Assembly: GCF_003086895.1 (NCBI RefSeq)
Contig: NZ_CP026004.1
Span: forward strand, 4,360,684-4,424,683
Reading direction: 5' to 3'
Source of the DNA: Stenotrophomonas sp. ESTM1D_MKCIP4_1
GTDB taxonomy: Bacteria; Pseudomonadota; Gammaproteobacteria; Xanthomonadales; Xanthomonadaceae
DNA: 64,000 bases
This document shows, piece by piece, positions 51,617 through 60,104 of this stretch. The translations under genes were made by a program, and so were the position numbers. Within the stretch, counting starts at the first letter, position 1. The number at the start of each line of letters is the position of its first letter. The notes under the pieces are model-generated. The model saw only the letters and a list, made by a program, of their open reading frames with translations, did no database searches and was not told the DNA's origin.

Positions 51617-53719
51617 ATGTCCGTCGCATCCCCTCGTCCCCCCGATCAGGGCCGCCGCCCCTATCTGCAGCAGCTCGCACGACGCGGTGACCGCCGCCTG
51701 CTGGTCGGCAGCGTTGCCATGGCGCTGCTCGGGCTGGGCCTTGTATTGAATGGCCAGCGCGATCTGGTCGCCCTGCTGGCAGTGACTGCGGTGCTGCCCG
51801 CCGCGTGGCTGGCTGGCCCGCAGGCAGGTAGCCGCCTGGCCCGCAATGGCCTGGCGGTGATCATCGCCACCCAGCTTGGCCTGCTCTGCCACCTCGGGGG
51901 TGTCAGCCCCGCGTTGCCGATCGCCCTGCTGCTTGCGGTTCTGCTGGGCCATCGCGACCGCCTGCCACTGTGGCTGGCGGGTACGGTCGGGGTGATCGCC
52001 CTGCTGCTGCCGCTCCTGCAGGGCGCCGCGATACTGCCTGGCCTGCTGCACGCCGCTGCGTTGGGTGGTCTGGCCCTCGTGCTCGGCCAGACTGCGGCGC
52101 GCCTGCGCCAGCAGGGCGAGGCGCTGGGCCATGGCCCGCAGCGACTGGCCGCACTGGCGCGGGATATTGCCACCGGAGCCGACCTGACCGCACACAGCAA
52201 CGCGCAGGATTACGCCGCCGGTTCCCTGGCCCATGCACTGGCCGACACGGCCCGCCACGTGCAGGCACAGCGTGGCCGGCAGGCACAGGCACATGCCGAG
52301 AACGCGCAGATCCGTCAGGCGCTGGATGTCTCGCGCACGGCCATGATGATCGCCGACAACGAGCACGTGATCCGTTACGTAAACCGATCGGTCGTCGCCC
52401 TGCTGCGCAACCAGCAAGCCACGCTGCGCCAGGCCTTCCCGGATTTCGATGCCGAACGGCTGGTGGGCACCAGCATCCATCGTTTCCACGCCAATCCGGA
52501 CCGCATCCGCACCCTCCTCAACGGCCTGCAGGTCACCCACAACGGCAAGATCCAGATCGGCGCGGTGCACTTTGCCCAGGTGGTCACCCCGGTGTTCGAT
52601 GCACAGGGCAACCGGCTCGGCTTTGCCGTGGAGTGGCACGACCGCACGCATGAACTGACACTGGAGAACGCCGTCGCCGGCATCGTCGCGGCGGCAGCGG
52701 CGGGCGATCTCGAGCAGCGGCTCCAGGCCAGCGAGGGTGCAAGCTTCCTGCACGGCCTCACGGCGGGCATCAACCAGCTGATGGCAACCGTCGGCGGTAC
52801 CGTCGAAGAGGTACGACAGATGCTGGCCGCACTGGCCCGCGGTGAGCTCGACCAGCGCATGCAGGGTCAGTACCAGGGCGCGTTCGCCGCGATCCAGCGC
52901 GATGCCAACGCCACCGCCACCCAGCTGGCCCGCATGGTCGGTCGCATCCAGCACAGTGCCGGCGCGATCCGCAGCGCCGCCCGCGAGATCGCCACCGGCA
53001 ACGACGCACTGTCCGAGCGCAGCGAGCGCCAGGCCGCGCACCTGCAGGAGACGGCCGCCTCGATGGAGGAGCTGACGTCCACCGTGCGCCTGAACGCCCA
53101 CCATGCGCGCCAAGCCAGCGATCTGGCCGCCACCACGCAGGATGCCGCCCATGAGGGCAACCAGGCGATGCAACGGGTGGTCCACACCATGCAGGCGATC
53201 GAAGCGGCGTCGCGTCGCATCGGCGACATCAGCGGCGTGATCGACGGCATTGCCTTCCAGACCAACATCCTGGCCCTGAACGCCGCCGTTGAAGCCGCCC
53301 GCGCGGGCGAACAGGGGCGCGGCTTTGCGGTGGTGGCCAGTGAGGTGCGCGTACTCGCCCAGCGCTCAGCGGCAGCCGCGCAGGAGATCAAGACGCTGAT
53401 CGACACCGCTGGCCGCGAAGTCGGCGAGGGTGCACAACAGGTGGCCGATGCTGGCCAGCGCATGGAGGGTATTGTCGGTGGCGTGCAGCGCGTCAGCGCC
53501 CTGATGCACGAGATCTCCACCGCCTCGCAGGCGCAATCCAGTGGCATCGAGCAGATCAACCAGACCGTGGTGCAGATGGACCAGGCCACGCAGCAGAACG
53601 CGGCGCTGGTGGAGGAAGCCACCGCCGCCGCACGTGAACTGCAGGCGCAGGCAGGGACGTTGAGTGAAGCGGTAGCGGTGTTCCGCCAACAGGAAGCGCA
53701 GGACGTAGCGCTGGCTTGA
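51617..53719 (+). CDS. methyl-accepting chemotaxis protein with PAS domain
   Basis: 700-aa chemoreceptor. The N-terminal part (about 25-160) is a block of hydrophobic helices without a large periplasmic domain, then a PAS-like sensor at about 230-350 ([40 protein letters not shown]), a HAMP-like segment ([20 protein letters not shown]) and the signalling hairpin with the hallmark tip [20 protein letters not shown] and methylation helices ([28 protein letters not shown]). It probably senses an intracellular or membrane signal. A candidate FliA promoter is upstream. Confidence 0.92.
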   Translation: MSVASPRPPDQGRRPYLQQLARRGDRRLLVGSVAMALLGLGLVLNGQRDLVALLAVTAVLPAAWLAGPQAGSRLARNGLAVIIATQLGLLCHLGGVSPALPIALLLAVLLGHRDRLPLWLAGTVGVIALLLPLLQGAAILPGLLHAAALGGLALVLGQTAARLRQQGEALGHGPQRLAALARDIATGADLTAHSNAQDYAAGSLAHALADTARHVQAQRGRQAQAHAENAQIRQALDVSRTAMMIADNEHVIRYVNRSVVALLRNQQATLRQAFPDFDAERLVGTSIHRFHANPDRIRTLLNGLQVTHNGKIQIGAVHFAQVVTPVFDAQGNRLGFAVEWHDRTHELTLENAVAGIVAAAAAGDLEQRLQASEGASFLHGLTAGINQLMATVGGTVEEVRQMLAALARGELDQRMQGQYQGAFAAIQRDANATATQLARMVGRIQHSAGAIRSAAREIATGNDALSERSERQAAHLQETAASMEELTSTVRLNAHHARQASDLAATTQDAAHEGNQAMQRVVHTMQAIEAASRRIGDISGVIDGIAFQTNILALNAAVEAARAGEQGRGFAVVASEVRVLAQRSAAAAQEIKTLIDTAGREVGEGAQQVADAGQRMEGIVGGVQRVSALMHEISTASQAQSSGIEQINQTVVQMDQATQQNAALVEEATAAARELQAQAGTLSEAVAVFRQQEAQDVALA

Positions 53720-53740
53720 GGAAGCGCGGTTGCATTGGGC

Positions 53741-53893
53741 AGGTGCCAACCGTGGTGTTGGCACCTGTCTCTGCGTAGGCGGCCCATCCACGCATGGCGT
53801 GGATCTACCGGATGGCGCTGCGTCGGGGACGCATCCACGCATGGCGTGGATGTACCGGGTTCGTCGTTGGTAGCTGCCAACCTTGGTTGGCAC
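53741..53893. repeat. SMAG cluster between chemoreceptor gene and 5S rRNA
   Basis: AGGTGCCAACCGTGGTGTTG with its GGCACCT arm, two identical ATCCACGCATGGCGTGGAT hairpins (53787 and 53834) and GTAGCTGCCAACCTTGGTTGG at 53870. Confidence 0.82.
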
Positions 53894-53940
53894 CGCGCAA
53901 TGCGCGGCAGCGCGCCCGGCGTGTCTATCCTCGCGCAAAG

Positions 53941-53973
53941 AAAAAACCCCGCTGCGTGAGCAGCGGGGTTTTT
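53941..53973 (-). terminator. rho-independent terminator of the 5S transcript
   Basis: Reading leftward, AAAAACCCCGCTGC, a TCAC loop, then GCAGCGGGGTTTTTT: a strong GC stem with a T run on both sides, 10 nt after the 3' end of the 5S gene. Confidence 0.9.
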
Positions 53974-53982
53974 GGGTATAAA

Positions 53983-54098
53983 CCCTGGCGATGACCTACT
54001 CTCGCATGGCTTGAGCCACACTACCATCGGCGCAGCTGCGTTTCACTTCCGAGTTCGGGATGGGATCGGGTGGTTCCACAGCGCTAATTTCACCAGGG
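53983..54098 (-). rRNA. rrf: 5S ribosomal RNA, without 16S or 23S nearby
   Basis: The minus strand reads CCCTGGTGAAATTAGCGCTG at its 5' end and TCATCGCCAGGG at its 3' end; these ends pair as helix I. The interior carries AACCACCCGATCCCATCCCG and AACTCGGAAGTGAAACGCAG, standard 5S words. About 116 nt, normal. No 23S or 16S lies upstream (54100-57000 is occupied by the leader and benE on the other strand), so it is an orphan copy with its own promoters and terminator. Confidence 0.95.
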
Positions 54099-54294
54099 AG
54101 GCTTTATTGATGCTGGCAACGTATCGCTTGCTTTAAAACAATTAATAGTTGCTTGATCAAACGTCTGCAAGATGGACAATCATCCTTCCTGCAGGCGCCT
54201 TCACAAGATACCTGCGCATACTTTCAAAGATCCGGGGAAGTGGCCTCAGCGCCGCTCCCGTGTGCTGCGAAGTTTCCTTCGTAGCGAGCCGCCC
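54099..54294 (-). other. rRNA-type leader upstream of the orphan 5S
   Basis: About 200 nt between the nearest promoter and the 5S gene. It is AT-richer near the 5S gene (GTTTTAAAGCAAGCG), and includes ATCTTTGAAAGT near 54220-54232, which resembles the boxA antitermination signal of rRNA operons (CTTTGA), and a GC hairpin word GCGCCTGCAGGAAGG. No reading frame on either strand looks like a gene. Confidence 0.6.
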
Positions 54295-54322
54295 ATTATA
54301 GCCGGCTTTTCCGCTTCGTCAA
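54295..54322 (-). promoter_or_regulatory. rRNA-type promoter nearest the 5S gene
   Basis: TTGACG and a perfect TATAAT, 16 bp apart, with an A/T-rich stretch upstream (TTGAAAAAGGTG) like an UP element and a GC-rich discriminator (GGGCGGCTCGC) as in stringently controlled rRNA promoters. Confidence 0.88.
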
Positions 54323-54415
54323 CACCTTTTTCAAGGCCGTCTCACCGGGGTGGACGTTGTTGCCGATGCCGCTTCGTCGTTGGACCCGAGGGCCTTTCGT
54401 CGTTGCGAGCCGCCT

Positions 54416-54443
54416 ATTATGCCGGACTTTCTGAGTCCGTCAA
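54416..54443 (-). promoter_or_regulatory. second tandem rRNA-type promoter
   Basis: TTGACG and CATAAT with a 16-bp spacer, 121 bp upstream of the first, again followed by a GC-rich GGCGGCTCGCAACG discriminator. Confidence 0.8.
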
Positions 54444-54533
54444 CACCTTCGTTCGATCATCTCGTTCGCCGGTGTGGCGTCGCTGTTGGCGGGTCACTTC
54501 CGAGGAAGTTGCCACGCCGCAGCAAGGGAGCGA

Positions 54534-54561
54534 ATTCTAGAGATCCTGCAGAATTCGTCAA
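54534..54561 (-). promoter_or_regulatory. third tandem rRNA-type promoter
   Basis: TTGACG and TAGAAT with a 16-bp spacer, 118 bp upstream of the second, with AAAAAAAGTG before the -35 box. The three promoters share the -35 hexamer, spacer length and the preceding GTG. Confidence 0.78.
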
Positions 54562-54703
54562 CACTTTTTTTCAGGAAGATGACAACGACGTCGCCTGCGC
54601 CATGCATGACACGCGTGCCGGCATCACTGCGGCATTGCCCGCGCGTTGCGCGGTCAATGCCGCAGGCGCTATCTATGTAGGGATGAACAGAGATGAGAGA
54701 GTG

Positions 54704-55891
54704 ATGGGTGCGCAGGTTCAACGCGCGTGGTGGCGCGATCTTTCTGTACCGGCCATCGTCGCCGGCTTCATTACCGTACTGGTGGGCTTCGCCAGTTCTG
54801 CGGTGATCGTGTTCCAGGCTGCACAGGCCGTTGGCGCTGACCAGGCGCAGATCGCTTCGTGGATGTGGGCGCTCGGACTGGGCATGGGGGTGACCTGTAT
54901 CGGCCTGTCGCTGCGCTACCGCGTGCCTGTGGTCACCGCATGGTCGACGCCCGGTGCGGCAATGCTGGTGGTCGGTGCCGGTGGCGCCTCCCTGTCTGAA
55001 GCCACCGGTGCGTTCCTGCTCGCTGCGGTGCTGGGCATGCTGGCCGGCTTCTCGGGCATCTTCGCCCGTCTGATGCAGCGGGTGCCGATGGCACTGGCAG
55101 CGGGCATGCTGGCCGGCGTGCTGCTGCGCTTCGGCCTGGATGTGTTCGTAGCGATGAACACCCAGATGCTGCTCGCCCTGGCCATGTTCGCCACCTGGCT
55201 GGCCGGCCGCCGCCTGTTCCCGCGCTATGCGGTGATCGCAACCCTGCTGGTCGGCATCATCATCGCGGCCAGCCGTGGCCTGCTGCACGCCCAGGACCTG
55301 CACCTGCAGTTGGCTGCCCCGCATTGGGTCACGCCTTCGCTGTCCTGGCAGGCCGTGGCCGGCATCGCCCTGCCGCTGTTCGTGGTCACCATGGCATCGC
55401 AGAACATCCCCGGAGTGGCTGTCATGCGCGCGTCCGGCTACAGCGCTCCCATTTCGCCGGTGATCGGCTGGATCGGCGTGGTCAATACGCTGCTGGCGCC
55501 CTTCGGCGCCTATGCGTTGAACCTGGCGGCGATCACCGCGGCGATCTGCATGGGCCGCGATGCCCATGAGGATCCCGCACGCCGCTATACCGCCGCCATG
55601 GCCGCCGGTGCGTTCTACATCCTGATCGGCCTGTTCGGGGCGACGGTGGCGGCATTGTTCGCAGCCTTCCCCAAGGAACTGGTCGCCTGCGTGGCCGGCA
55701 TCGCCCTGTTCGGCACAATCGGCAACAGCCTCGCCAGCGCCCTGGCCGTGGAGCGCGACCGCGAAGCCGCGCTGGTCACCTTCCTGGTGACCGCTTCCGG
55801 GGTGTCGCTGGCCGGCATCGGCTCGGCATTCTGGGGCCTGGTGGCCGGCACGCTGTGCCTGCTGGTCCTGCGGCCGCGTGCATCGGGCTGA
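54704..55891 (+). CDS. benE: benzoate/H+ symporter BenE family
   Basis: 395-aa polytopic permease of the BenE family (uptake of benzoate or a similar aromatic acid with protons). Helices begin AIVAGFITVLVGFASSAVIV; the family signature TAWSTPGAAMLVVGAGGASL with its conserved Pro/Gly bend is present, then QNIPGVAVMRASGY and a duplicated second half (NTLLAPFGAYALNLAAITAA). The ATG at 54704 is preceded by GAGAGAG; one at 54683 is in frame. The longer upstream frame crosses the rRNA promoters and is not coding. No benzoate catabolic gene is adjacent, so the substrate is a family inference. Confidence 0.92.
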   Translation: MGAQVQRAWWRDLSVPAIVAGFITVLVGFASSAVIVFQAAQAVGADQAQIASWMWALGLGMGVTCIGLSLRYRVPVVTAWSTPGAAMLVVGAGGASLSEATGAFLLAAVLGMLAGFSGIFARLMQRVPMALAAGMLAGVLLRFGLDVFVAMNTQMLLALAMFATWLAGRRLFPRYAVIATLLVGIIIAASRGLLHAQDLHLQLAAPHWVTPSLSWQAVAGIALPLFVVTMASQNIPGVAVMRASGYSAPISPVIGWIGVVNTLLAPFGAYALNLAAITAAICMGRDAHEDPARRYTAAMAAGAFYILIGLFGATVAALFAAFPKELVACVAGIALFGTIGNSLASALAVERDREAALVTFLVTASGVSLAGIGSAFWGLVAGTLCLLVLRPRASG

Positions 55892-55897
55892 GACGAC

Positions 55898-56635
55898 TCA
55901 GGCCGCCATGAGTAGACCCAGTACGCTCATGGCCAAGGCTATACCGAGGGCGGCGAGCGCGGAACCCACGCTGGTGCCGCCGCGTTCCGCCAGCACGCGC
56001 AGCCGCCGTGGTTCGTCGTAACCGCGCAGGCGGCGCACCTCGGCGATGTTGCGCTGGCAGTGGGACAGGTACCAGGCGTTGCCGCAGGCACCGGCCGTGA
56101 TGGAGAGCCCCACGGAGACGAACAACGTGACCACCTCGGGCAGGCCCGCCACCTTCTCGAGCACCGTCAGCGCGATCATCACGCCATACCAGACGGCAGC
56201 AATACCGTACATCCTGCGGTACATGAGCCAGACGACACCGAAGAGGAAACCCGGCCAGTGCCACGTGCTGGCGGCGTTGGCACCACCGAAGTCCAAGCGC
56301 CAGCGCTTGCGATAGGTGGAGAAACGCTTGCCGACAAAGGCGGCATAGGGCGCCATCTCACCTGGCAGGCGATCAGCCGCGCTTGCTGCTGGGTGTGGAC
56401 CCGCGCTCGCTCCGGGTGCGCGGTAGGGATCGTGCGGCGCTGTATCGAAACCTGCGGTCGTCGGGGGCGCGCCCACGCCAACAGTGTCCAGCGGCTGCCA
56501 GCCTGGCATGCCCTCGCACCACACCAGCGTCTGGGCGGTGACCCTGCCCTGCGCCTGCAGATGGTGCAGCTCCGCCAGGCTGTAGGGCCCCTTGCTCCTT
56601 GCGCCATCGACGTAATGCCAGCGTGCCTTCTCCAT
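55898..56635 (-). CDS. GYF-domain (DUF4339) membrane protein
   Basis: About 245 aa. Residues 1-60 are a GYF_2/DUF4339 module (MEKARWHYVDGARSKGPYSL, with the GPYSLAEL signature and LVWCEGMPGWQPL end), which binds Pro-rich peptides in relatives. A Pro/Ala-rich linker follows, then a DUF2628-like membrane region with three hydrophobic parts (WPGFLFGVVWLMYRRMYGIA; VTLFVSVGLSITAGACGNAW; SALAALGIALAMSVLGLLMA). I start at the ATG at 56635 because AAGGA lies about 10 nt upstream; an ATG at 56647 adds four residues. Convergent with benE (7 nt between stops). Function unknown. Confidence 0.82.
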   Translation of the reverse strand: MEKARWHYVDGARSKGPYSLAELHHLQAQGRVTAQTLVWCEGMPGWQPLDTVGVGAPPTTAGFDTAPHDPYRAPGASAGPHPAASAADRLPGEMAPYAAFVGKRFSTYRKRWRLDFGGANAASTWHWPGFLFGVVWLMYRRMYGIAAVWYGVMIALTVLEKVAGLPEVVTLFVSVGLSITAGACGNAWYLSHCQRNIAEVRRLRGYDEPRRLRVLAERGGTSVGSALAALGIALAMSVLGLLMAA

Positions 56636-56802
56636 GGAACCGTTCATCCTTGTGTGCGCAGTGACGCACCGCCGGGCCGGGCGGCGGGCCGGGAGATGGT
56701 CACGGAGTCCTTCCAGACCGTCCAGGCCGTTTGCGTCATCGACGTCAGGATGACCGACTCTCACCCAGCGCATGCGGCCAGGACGTGCCCTCTGCAGCGG
56801 GG

Positions 56803-56826
56803 GGCCGGCCAGCGGCCGGCACTACC
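56803..56826 (-). repeat. SMAG hairpin
   Basis: Reading leftward, GTAGTGCCGGCCGCTGGCCGG. It lies in the 56636-56873 gap, which otherwise shows no gene. Confidence 0.8.
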
Positions 56827-56873
56827 CCGGTCTGTCTTGCAGGATGGGCTGCGGCGCCCTGGCTACACCCTTC

Positions 56874-59039
56874 CTACAGGGGTGATACCGACAGCGTCTG
56901 CACCAGCACATGGCGGCCACCCGGGGCCACGGTCACCACATCGGGGCCTGCGTTGGCCGCTTCCAGGCAGACGTAATCGCGCCAGCCTGCACCGACGTCG
57001 GCCATCTTCGCCGCGGCGTCGGCACCGGGGTTCCATGCCACCAGCGCGCGGCTGCCCTCGGTTCGCAGCTCGATGCGGCGCTTCAGCACCGGGTCGCGCA
57101 GCACGTAGCGGCCGCCGGCCGGGCTGTAGATGCGGTCGCTGCGCCCCGGATCGCGCGGGTCGTTCAACGACCACGGGCCCTGCTGGCGACGGGTCTGGGC
57201 GTAGTTCTCGTACTTGTCCTGGTAAGTCACGCCATCCAGGCCATCGACCTCGACCCGGGTGGCGTCACCCACGCGGAAGTAGTTGTGGAGAGCCTGGGTG
57301 AAGGTGGCCGGTGCCTGGCCGGTGTTCTCGGTGAGCAGCTGCTGGCGCAACTCGCGACCCACCCGCACGGTCATCGCCAAGCGCAGGCCGAGATCCTGCA
57401 GCGCCGGCGGTGCGAGGGTCAGCTCGATGCTGCCGTCGTCCAGCCGGCGCGCCTGCTGCAGTTCCCACGGCAGGGTGCGGACGAAGCCGTGCGCCGGCAC
57501 GTCATTGCCCTGGCCCTGGCGGCCGAAGTACGGCCAGCACACCGGGCTGCCTCCACGGATCGGGGTCGGCAGTTCGGCCCGTTTGGGCGAAAGCCACATC
57601 ACGTCGGGCTGGCCCTTGGGCACGAAGGACAGCAACTGGCCGCCGAACACGCTGATGGCGGCGGTGGCCTCGGGGGTTTCCACCAGCCAGGCATCGAGTC
57701 CCTGGAACTGGCCGCTGCTGACACCCTGGATCTGTTGCACGGTGGATCGACTCCGTATGGCCGGCGACTGCACGGCACTGTAGTTGGCGGGAAGGCTGAA
57801 ACGGGTAGGCAACGCTGGCGTGCGCGGCTCGCTCTGCAGGGTGCGCAGGATGCGCTGGCCGGGGCGGCCATCGGCGTTGGGCCAGCCCAGGCGACGCTGT
57901 TCGGCCTGGATGGCGCGGCGGCTGGCGGTCCCGATCATGCCATCAGCACTACCGATGGCGTGACCACGCGCCAGCAGCACGGTCTGCAGCTGGCGGCGCT
58001 CGTCACGGCCAAGGCCCGGGTCATCGGTGGGCCAGGGCGTGGCCAGCCCGCTGCCACCGCGCAGCCGGTCGGCCAGGGTGGCAATGGCCAGCGCGTAGCT
58101 TTCGGCGGCGTTGTAGCTGTAGATCGCATCGTAGTTGCGGAACACCAGCAGTGCAGGCCCCTTGCTGCCGGCGGGCAGCAGCAGCGCTGCGCGGGCGTCG
58201 GCTGGCAGGCCCTGCGCTGCAAGGGCGCTGCCATCCAGACCGGTGACGCCCAGCGCGCGCCAGTCGGCCAGCGCACGACGCTGGGTGCGCCCGGCCAGGC
58301 TGGTCTTGAAGCCCTCGGGCACACGCACCTCCATGCCCCACGGTTCGCCGCTGCGCCAACCGGCGCGCTTGAGATAGTTGGCGGTGGAGGCCAGCGCATC
58401 GGGAATGCTGCCGACCAGATCGCGGCGGCCATCACCGTCGCCGTCGACAGCGATGCGCGCATACGTGCTGGGCATGAACTGGGTATGGCCGAAGGCACCG
58501 GCCCAGGAACCGGTGAGCCCCTGCGCCTGCAGGTCGCCCTGCTCGATCAGTCTGATGAGCGCCAGTAGTTCGCCACGGAAAAAGGGCTGGCGCCGGCCGA
58601 CACAGGACAGCGTGGCCAGCGACTGCAGCAGCGGGCGCTTGCCGAACACACGCCCGTAGTCGCTCTCCACGCCCCATACGGCGACGATGGTGGCCGGATC
58701 GACGCCATACTGCGCCGATACGCGCTGCAGCAGGTCGCGATGCTGCTGCAGCATCGCGCGTCCGTCATCCACGCGCGGGCGGTCGACCAGCGCGGCGAGG
58801 TAATCCCAGATGGGCGTGGTGAACTCCGGCTGTGCGTCCAGCAGTGGCAGCACGCTGGGGTCGGGCTGCAGGCCGGCCGTGATCGCAGTGAAGCGATCCG
58901 CGGCCACACCCTGCCTGGCGGCCGTGGCCTGCAGCTGGGTCATGCAGCGGGCGAACACCGGATCAGCGGCGGGCATCGTGGGCGCGGCCGACGGCGCGGC
59001 CAGCGCGGCGGCCAGGCCGAGCGTGGTCATCAAGGGCAT
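56874..59039 (-). CDS. fusion: MltB-family lytic transglycosylase plus hexose-phosphate mutarotase-like domain
   Basis: 721-aa protein joining two complete families. Residues about 25-325 are an MltB-type lytic murein transglycosylase (SLT_2): catalytic Glu in VWGVESDYGRVFGKRPLLQS and the AGAFGHTQFMPSTYARIAVD segment. Residues 345-415 are a peptidoglycan-binding repeat (LLARGHAIGSADGMIGTAS). From about residue 434 a second protein begins, matching the D-hexose-6-phosphate mutarotase (YeaD) family: RGGSPVCWPYFGRQGQGNDV, PAHGFVRTLPWELQ and HNYFRVGDATRVEVDG. A GTG codon at 57740 begins that half and would alone give a normal 288-aa mutarotase, while the first part alone is a normal-length MltB of 433 aa. 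The frame is continuous. GGAGGA precedes the ATG at 59039; the N-terminal signal lacks basic residues. Confidence 0.88.
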   Translation of the reverse strand: MPLMTTLGLAAALAAPSAAPTMPAADPVFARCMTQLQATAARQGVAADRFTAITAGLQPDPSVLPLLDAQPEFTTPIWDYLAALVDRPRVDDGRAMLQQHRDLLQRVSAQYGVDPATIVAVWGVESDYGRVFGKRPLLQSLATLSCVGRRQPFFRGELLALIRLIEQGDLQAQGLTGSWAGAFGHTQFMPSTYARIAVDGDGDGRRDLVGSIPDALASTANYLKRAGWRSGEPWGMEVRVPEGFKTSLAGRTQRRALADWRALGVTGLDGSALAAQGLPADARAALLLPAGSKGPALLVFRNYDAIYSYNAAESYALAIATLADRLRGGSGLATPWPTDDPGLGRDERRQLQTVLLARGHAIGSADGMIGTASRRAIQAEQRRLGWPNADGRPGQRILRTLQSEPRTPALPTRFSLPANYSAVQSPAIRSRSTVQQIQGVSSGQFQGLDAWLVETPEATAAISVFGGQLLSFVPKGQPDVMWLSPKRAELPTPIRGGSPVCWPYFGRQGQGNDVPAHGFVRTLPWELQQARRLDDGSIELTLAPPALQDLGLRLAMTVRVGRELRQQLLTENTGQAPATFTQALHNYFRVGDATRVEVDGLDGVTYQDKYENYAQTRRQQGPWSLNDPRDPGRSDRIYSPAGGRYVLRDPVLKRRIELRTEGSRALVAWNPGADAAAKMADVGAGWRDYVCLEAANAGPDVVTVAPGGRHVLVQTLSVSPL

Positions 59040-59117
59040 GGCGTCCTCCGTGTTGCCGGTGCTGGGGCCATGTTAGCGCGGGTGGACGGCCTGGCAGCCG
59101 CCAGGCACGGCCTGGCG

Positions 59118-60104
59118 CTACAGATGCGGAGCGGCGGCGCGCAGCAGGCGCAGGCCGTAGGCGGGGTCGGCCGCGTCCCAGTGGGCGACGGTTTCCAGAC
59201 CGGCCTGCTGCAGCAGATGGTTGAAGCTGGCCTCGGTGTACTTGTGGCTGTATTCGACCCGGATGGGTTCGCCGGCCTGGAAGTGGAAGGTCTGCCCATC
59301 CAGATGCACATCCTGTTCGCGCTGGCTGACCAGGTCGGTTTCGATGCGCAGCCGCGCGGTGCTGTAACGCGCCTGGTGGCGGAAGCCATCCAGGTCGAAA
59401 TCACTGCCGACATCGCGGTTGAGGCGGGCCAGCAGGTTGAGGGTAAAGGCAGCGGTGATGCCGTCGGCGTCGTTGTAGGCGGCCTCGATGAGCGCCGGGT
59501 CCTTGTGCAGATCGATACCGACCAGGGCCAGCCCCCTCTCGCCCATCGTCTGGCGCATGGCACGCAGCAGCGCGACCGCGTCCTCGCTGGCGAAATTGCC
59601 CAGGGTGGAGCCGGGGAAGAACAGCAGGCGCCGCGCGGCGGGACGGTCCGGCGCAGGTACCTGCACCGGGCGGGTGAAGTCGGCACAGACCGGAAGCATC
59701 TGCACCTGCGGCAAGGCCGGGGCCAGGTGATCGATGCTGGAAAGCAGCGCCGCACGGGAGATCTCGATGGGGGTATAGGCCACCGGATCGTGCAGCGCGG
59801 CCAGCAGGCGCGCGGTCTTGCGTCCGCTGCCACTGCCCAGCTCGACCACGTGGGCATGGGCGCCGACGGCGCTGGCGATCTCCGGCAGTACGCGGTCGAG
59901 CAGGGCCAGTTCGGTGCGCGTGGGGTAGTACTCGGGGGTATGGGTGATCTGCTCGAACAGCCGCGAGCCACGCGCATCGTAGAAATACTTGGACGGCAGC
60001 TGGCGCGCCGCGCGTGAAAGGCCGGCGATGGTGTCGGCCATGATCTGCTGGCGGCCGGGTGTGAGGTCGGTCAGCGCCTGCAGCGCATCCTGTACGGTAC
60101 TCAT
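59118..60104 (-). CDS. egtD: L-histidine N-alpha-methyltransferase EgtD
   Basis: 328-aa SAM-dependent enzyme that trimethylates histidine to hercynine for ergothioneine. Signature words are LPSKYFYDARGSRLFEQITH, TPEYYPTRTELALLDRVLPE, VELGSGSGRKTARLLAAL (SAM loop), and the Asn-rich TLGNFASEDAVALLRAM. The ATG at 60104 overlaps the egtB stop by 4 nt. The stop codon TAG is provided by a GTAG hairpin of the SMAG type. Paired with EgtB, it gives a two-gene pathway. Confidence 0.94.
   Translation of the reverse strand: MSTVQDALQALTDLTPGRQQIMADTIAGLSRAARQLPSKYFYDARGSRLFEQITHTPEYYPTRTELALLDRVLPEIASAVGAHAHVVELGSGSGRKTARLLAALHDPVAYTPIEISRAALLSSIDHLAPALPQVQMLPVCADFTRPVQVPAPDRPAARRLLFFPGSTLGNFASEDAVALLRAMRQTMGERGLALVGIDLHKDPALIEAAYNDADGITAAFTLNLLARLNRDVGSDFDLDGFRHQARYSTARLRIETDLVSQREQDVHLDGQTFHFQAGEPIRVEYSHKYTEASFNHLLQQAGLETVAHWDAADPAYGLRLLRAAAPHL

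Noticed and set aside
51442..51690. Small open frame with ATG at 51463 after AAGGA
   Set aside because: It overlaps the start of the chemoreceptor gene in another frame, is Arg/Pro-rich and has no recognisable feature. It is more likely untranslated leader.
54172..54703. Plus-strand frames between the 5S gene and benE
   Set aside because: They run through the three rRNA-type promoters and leader; composition does not look coding.
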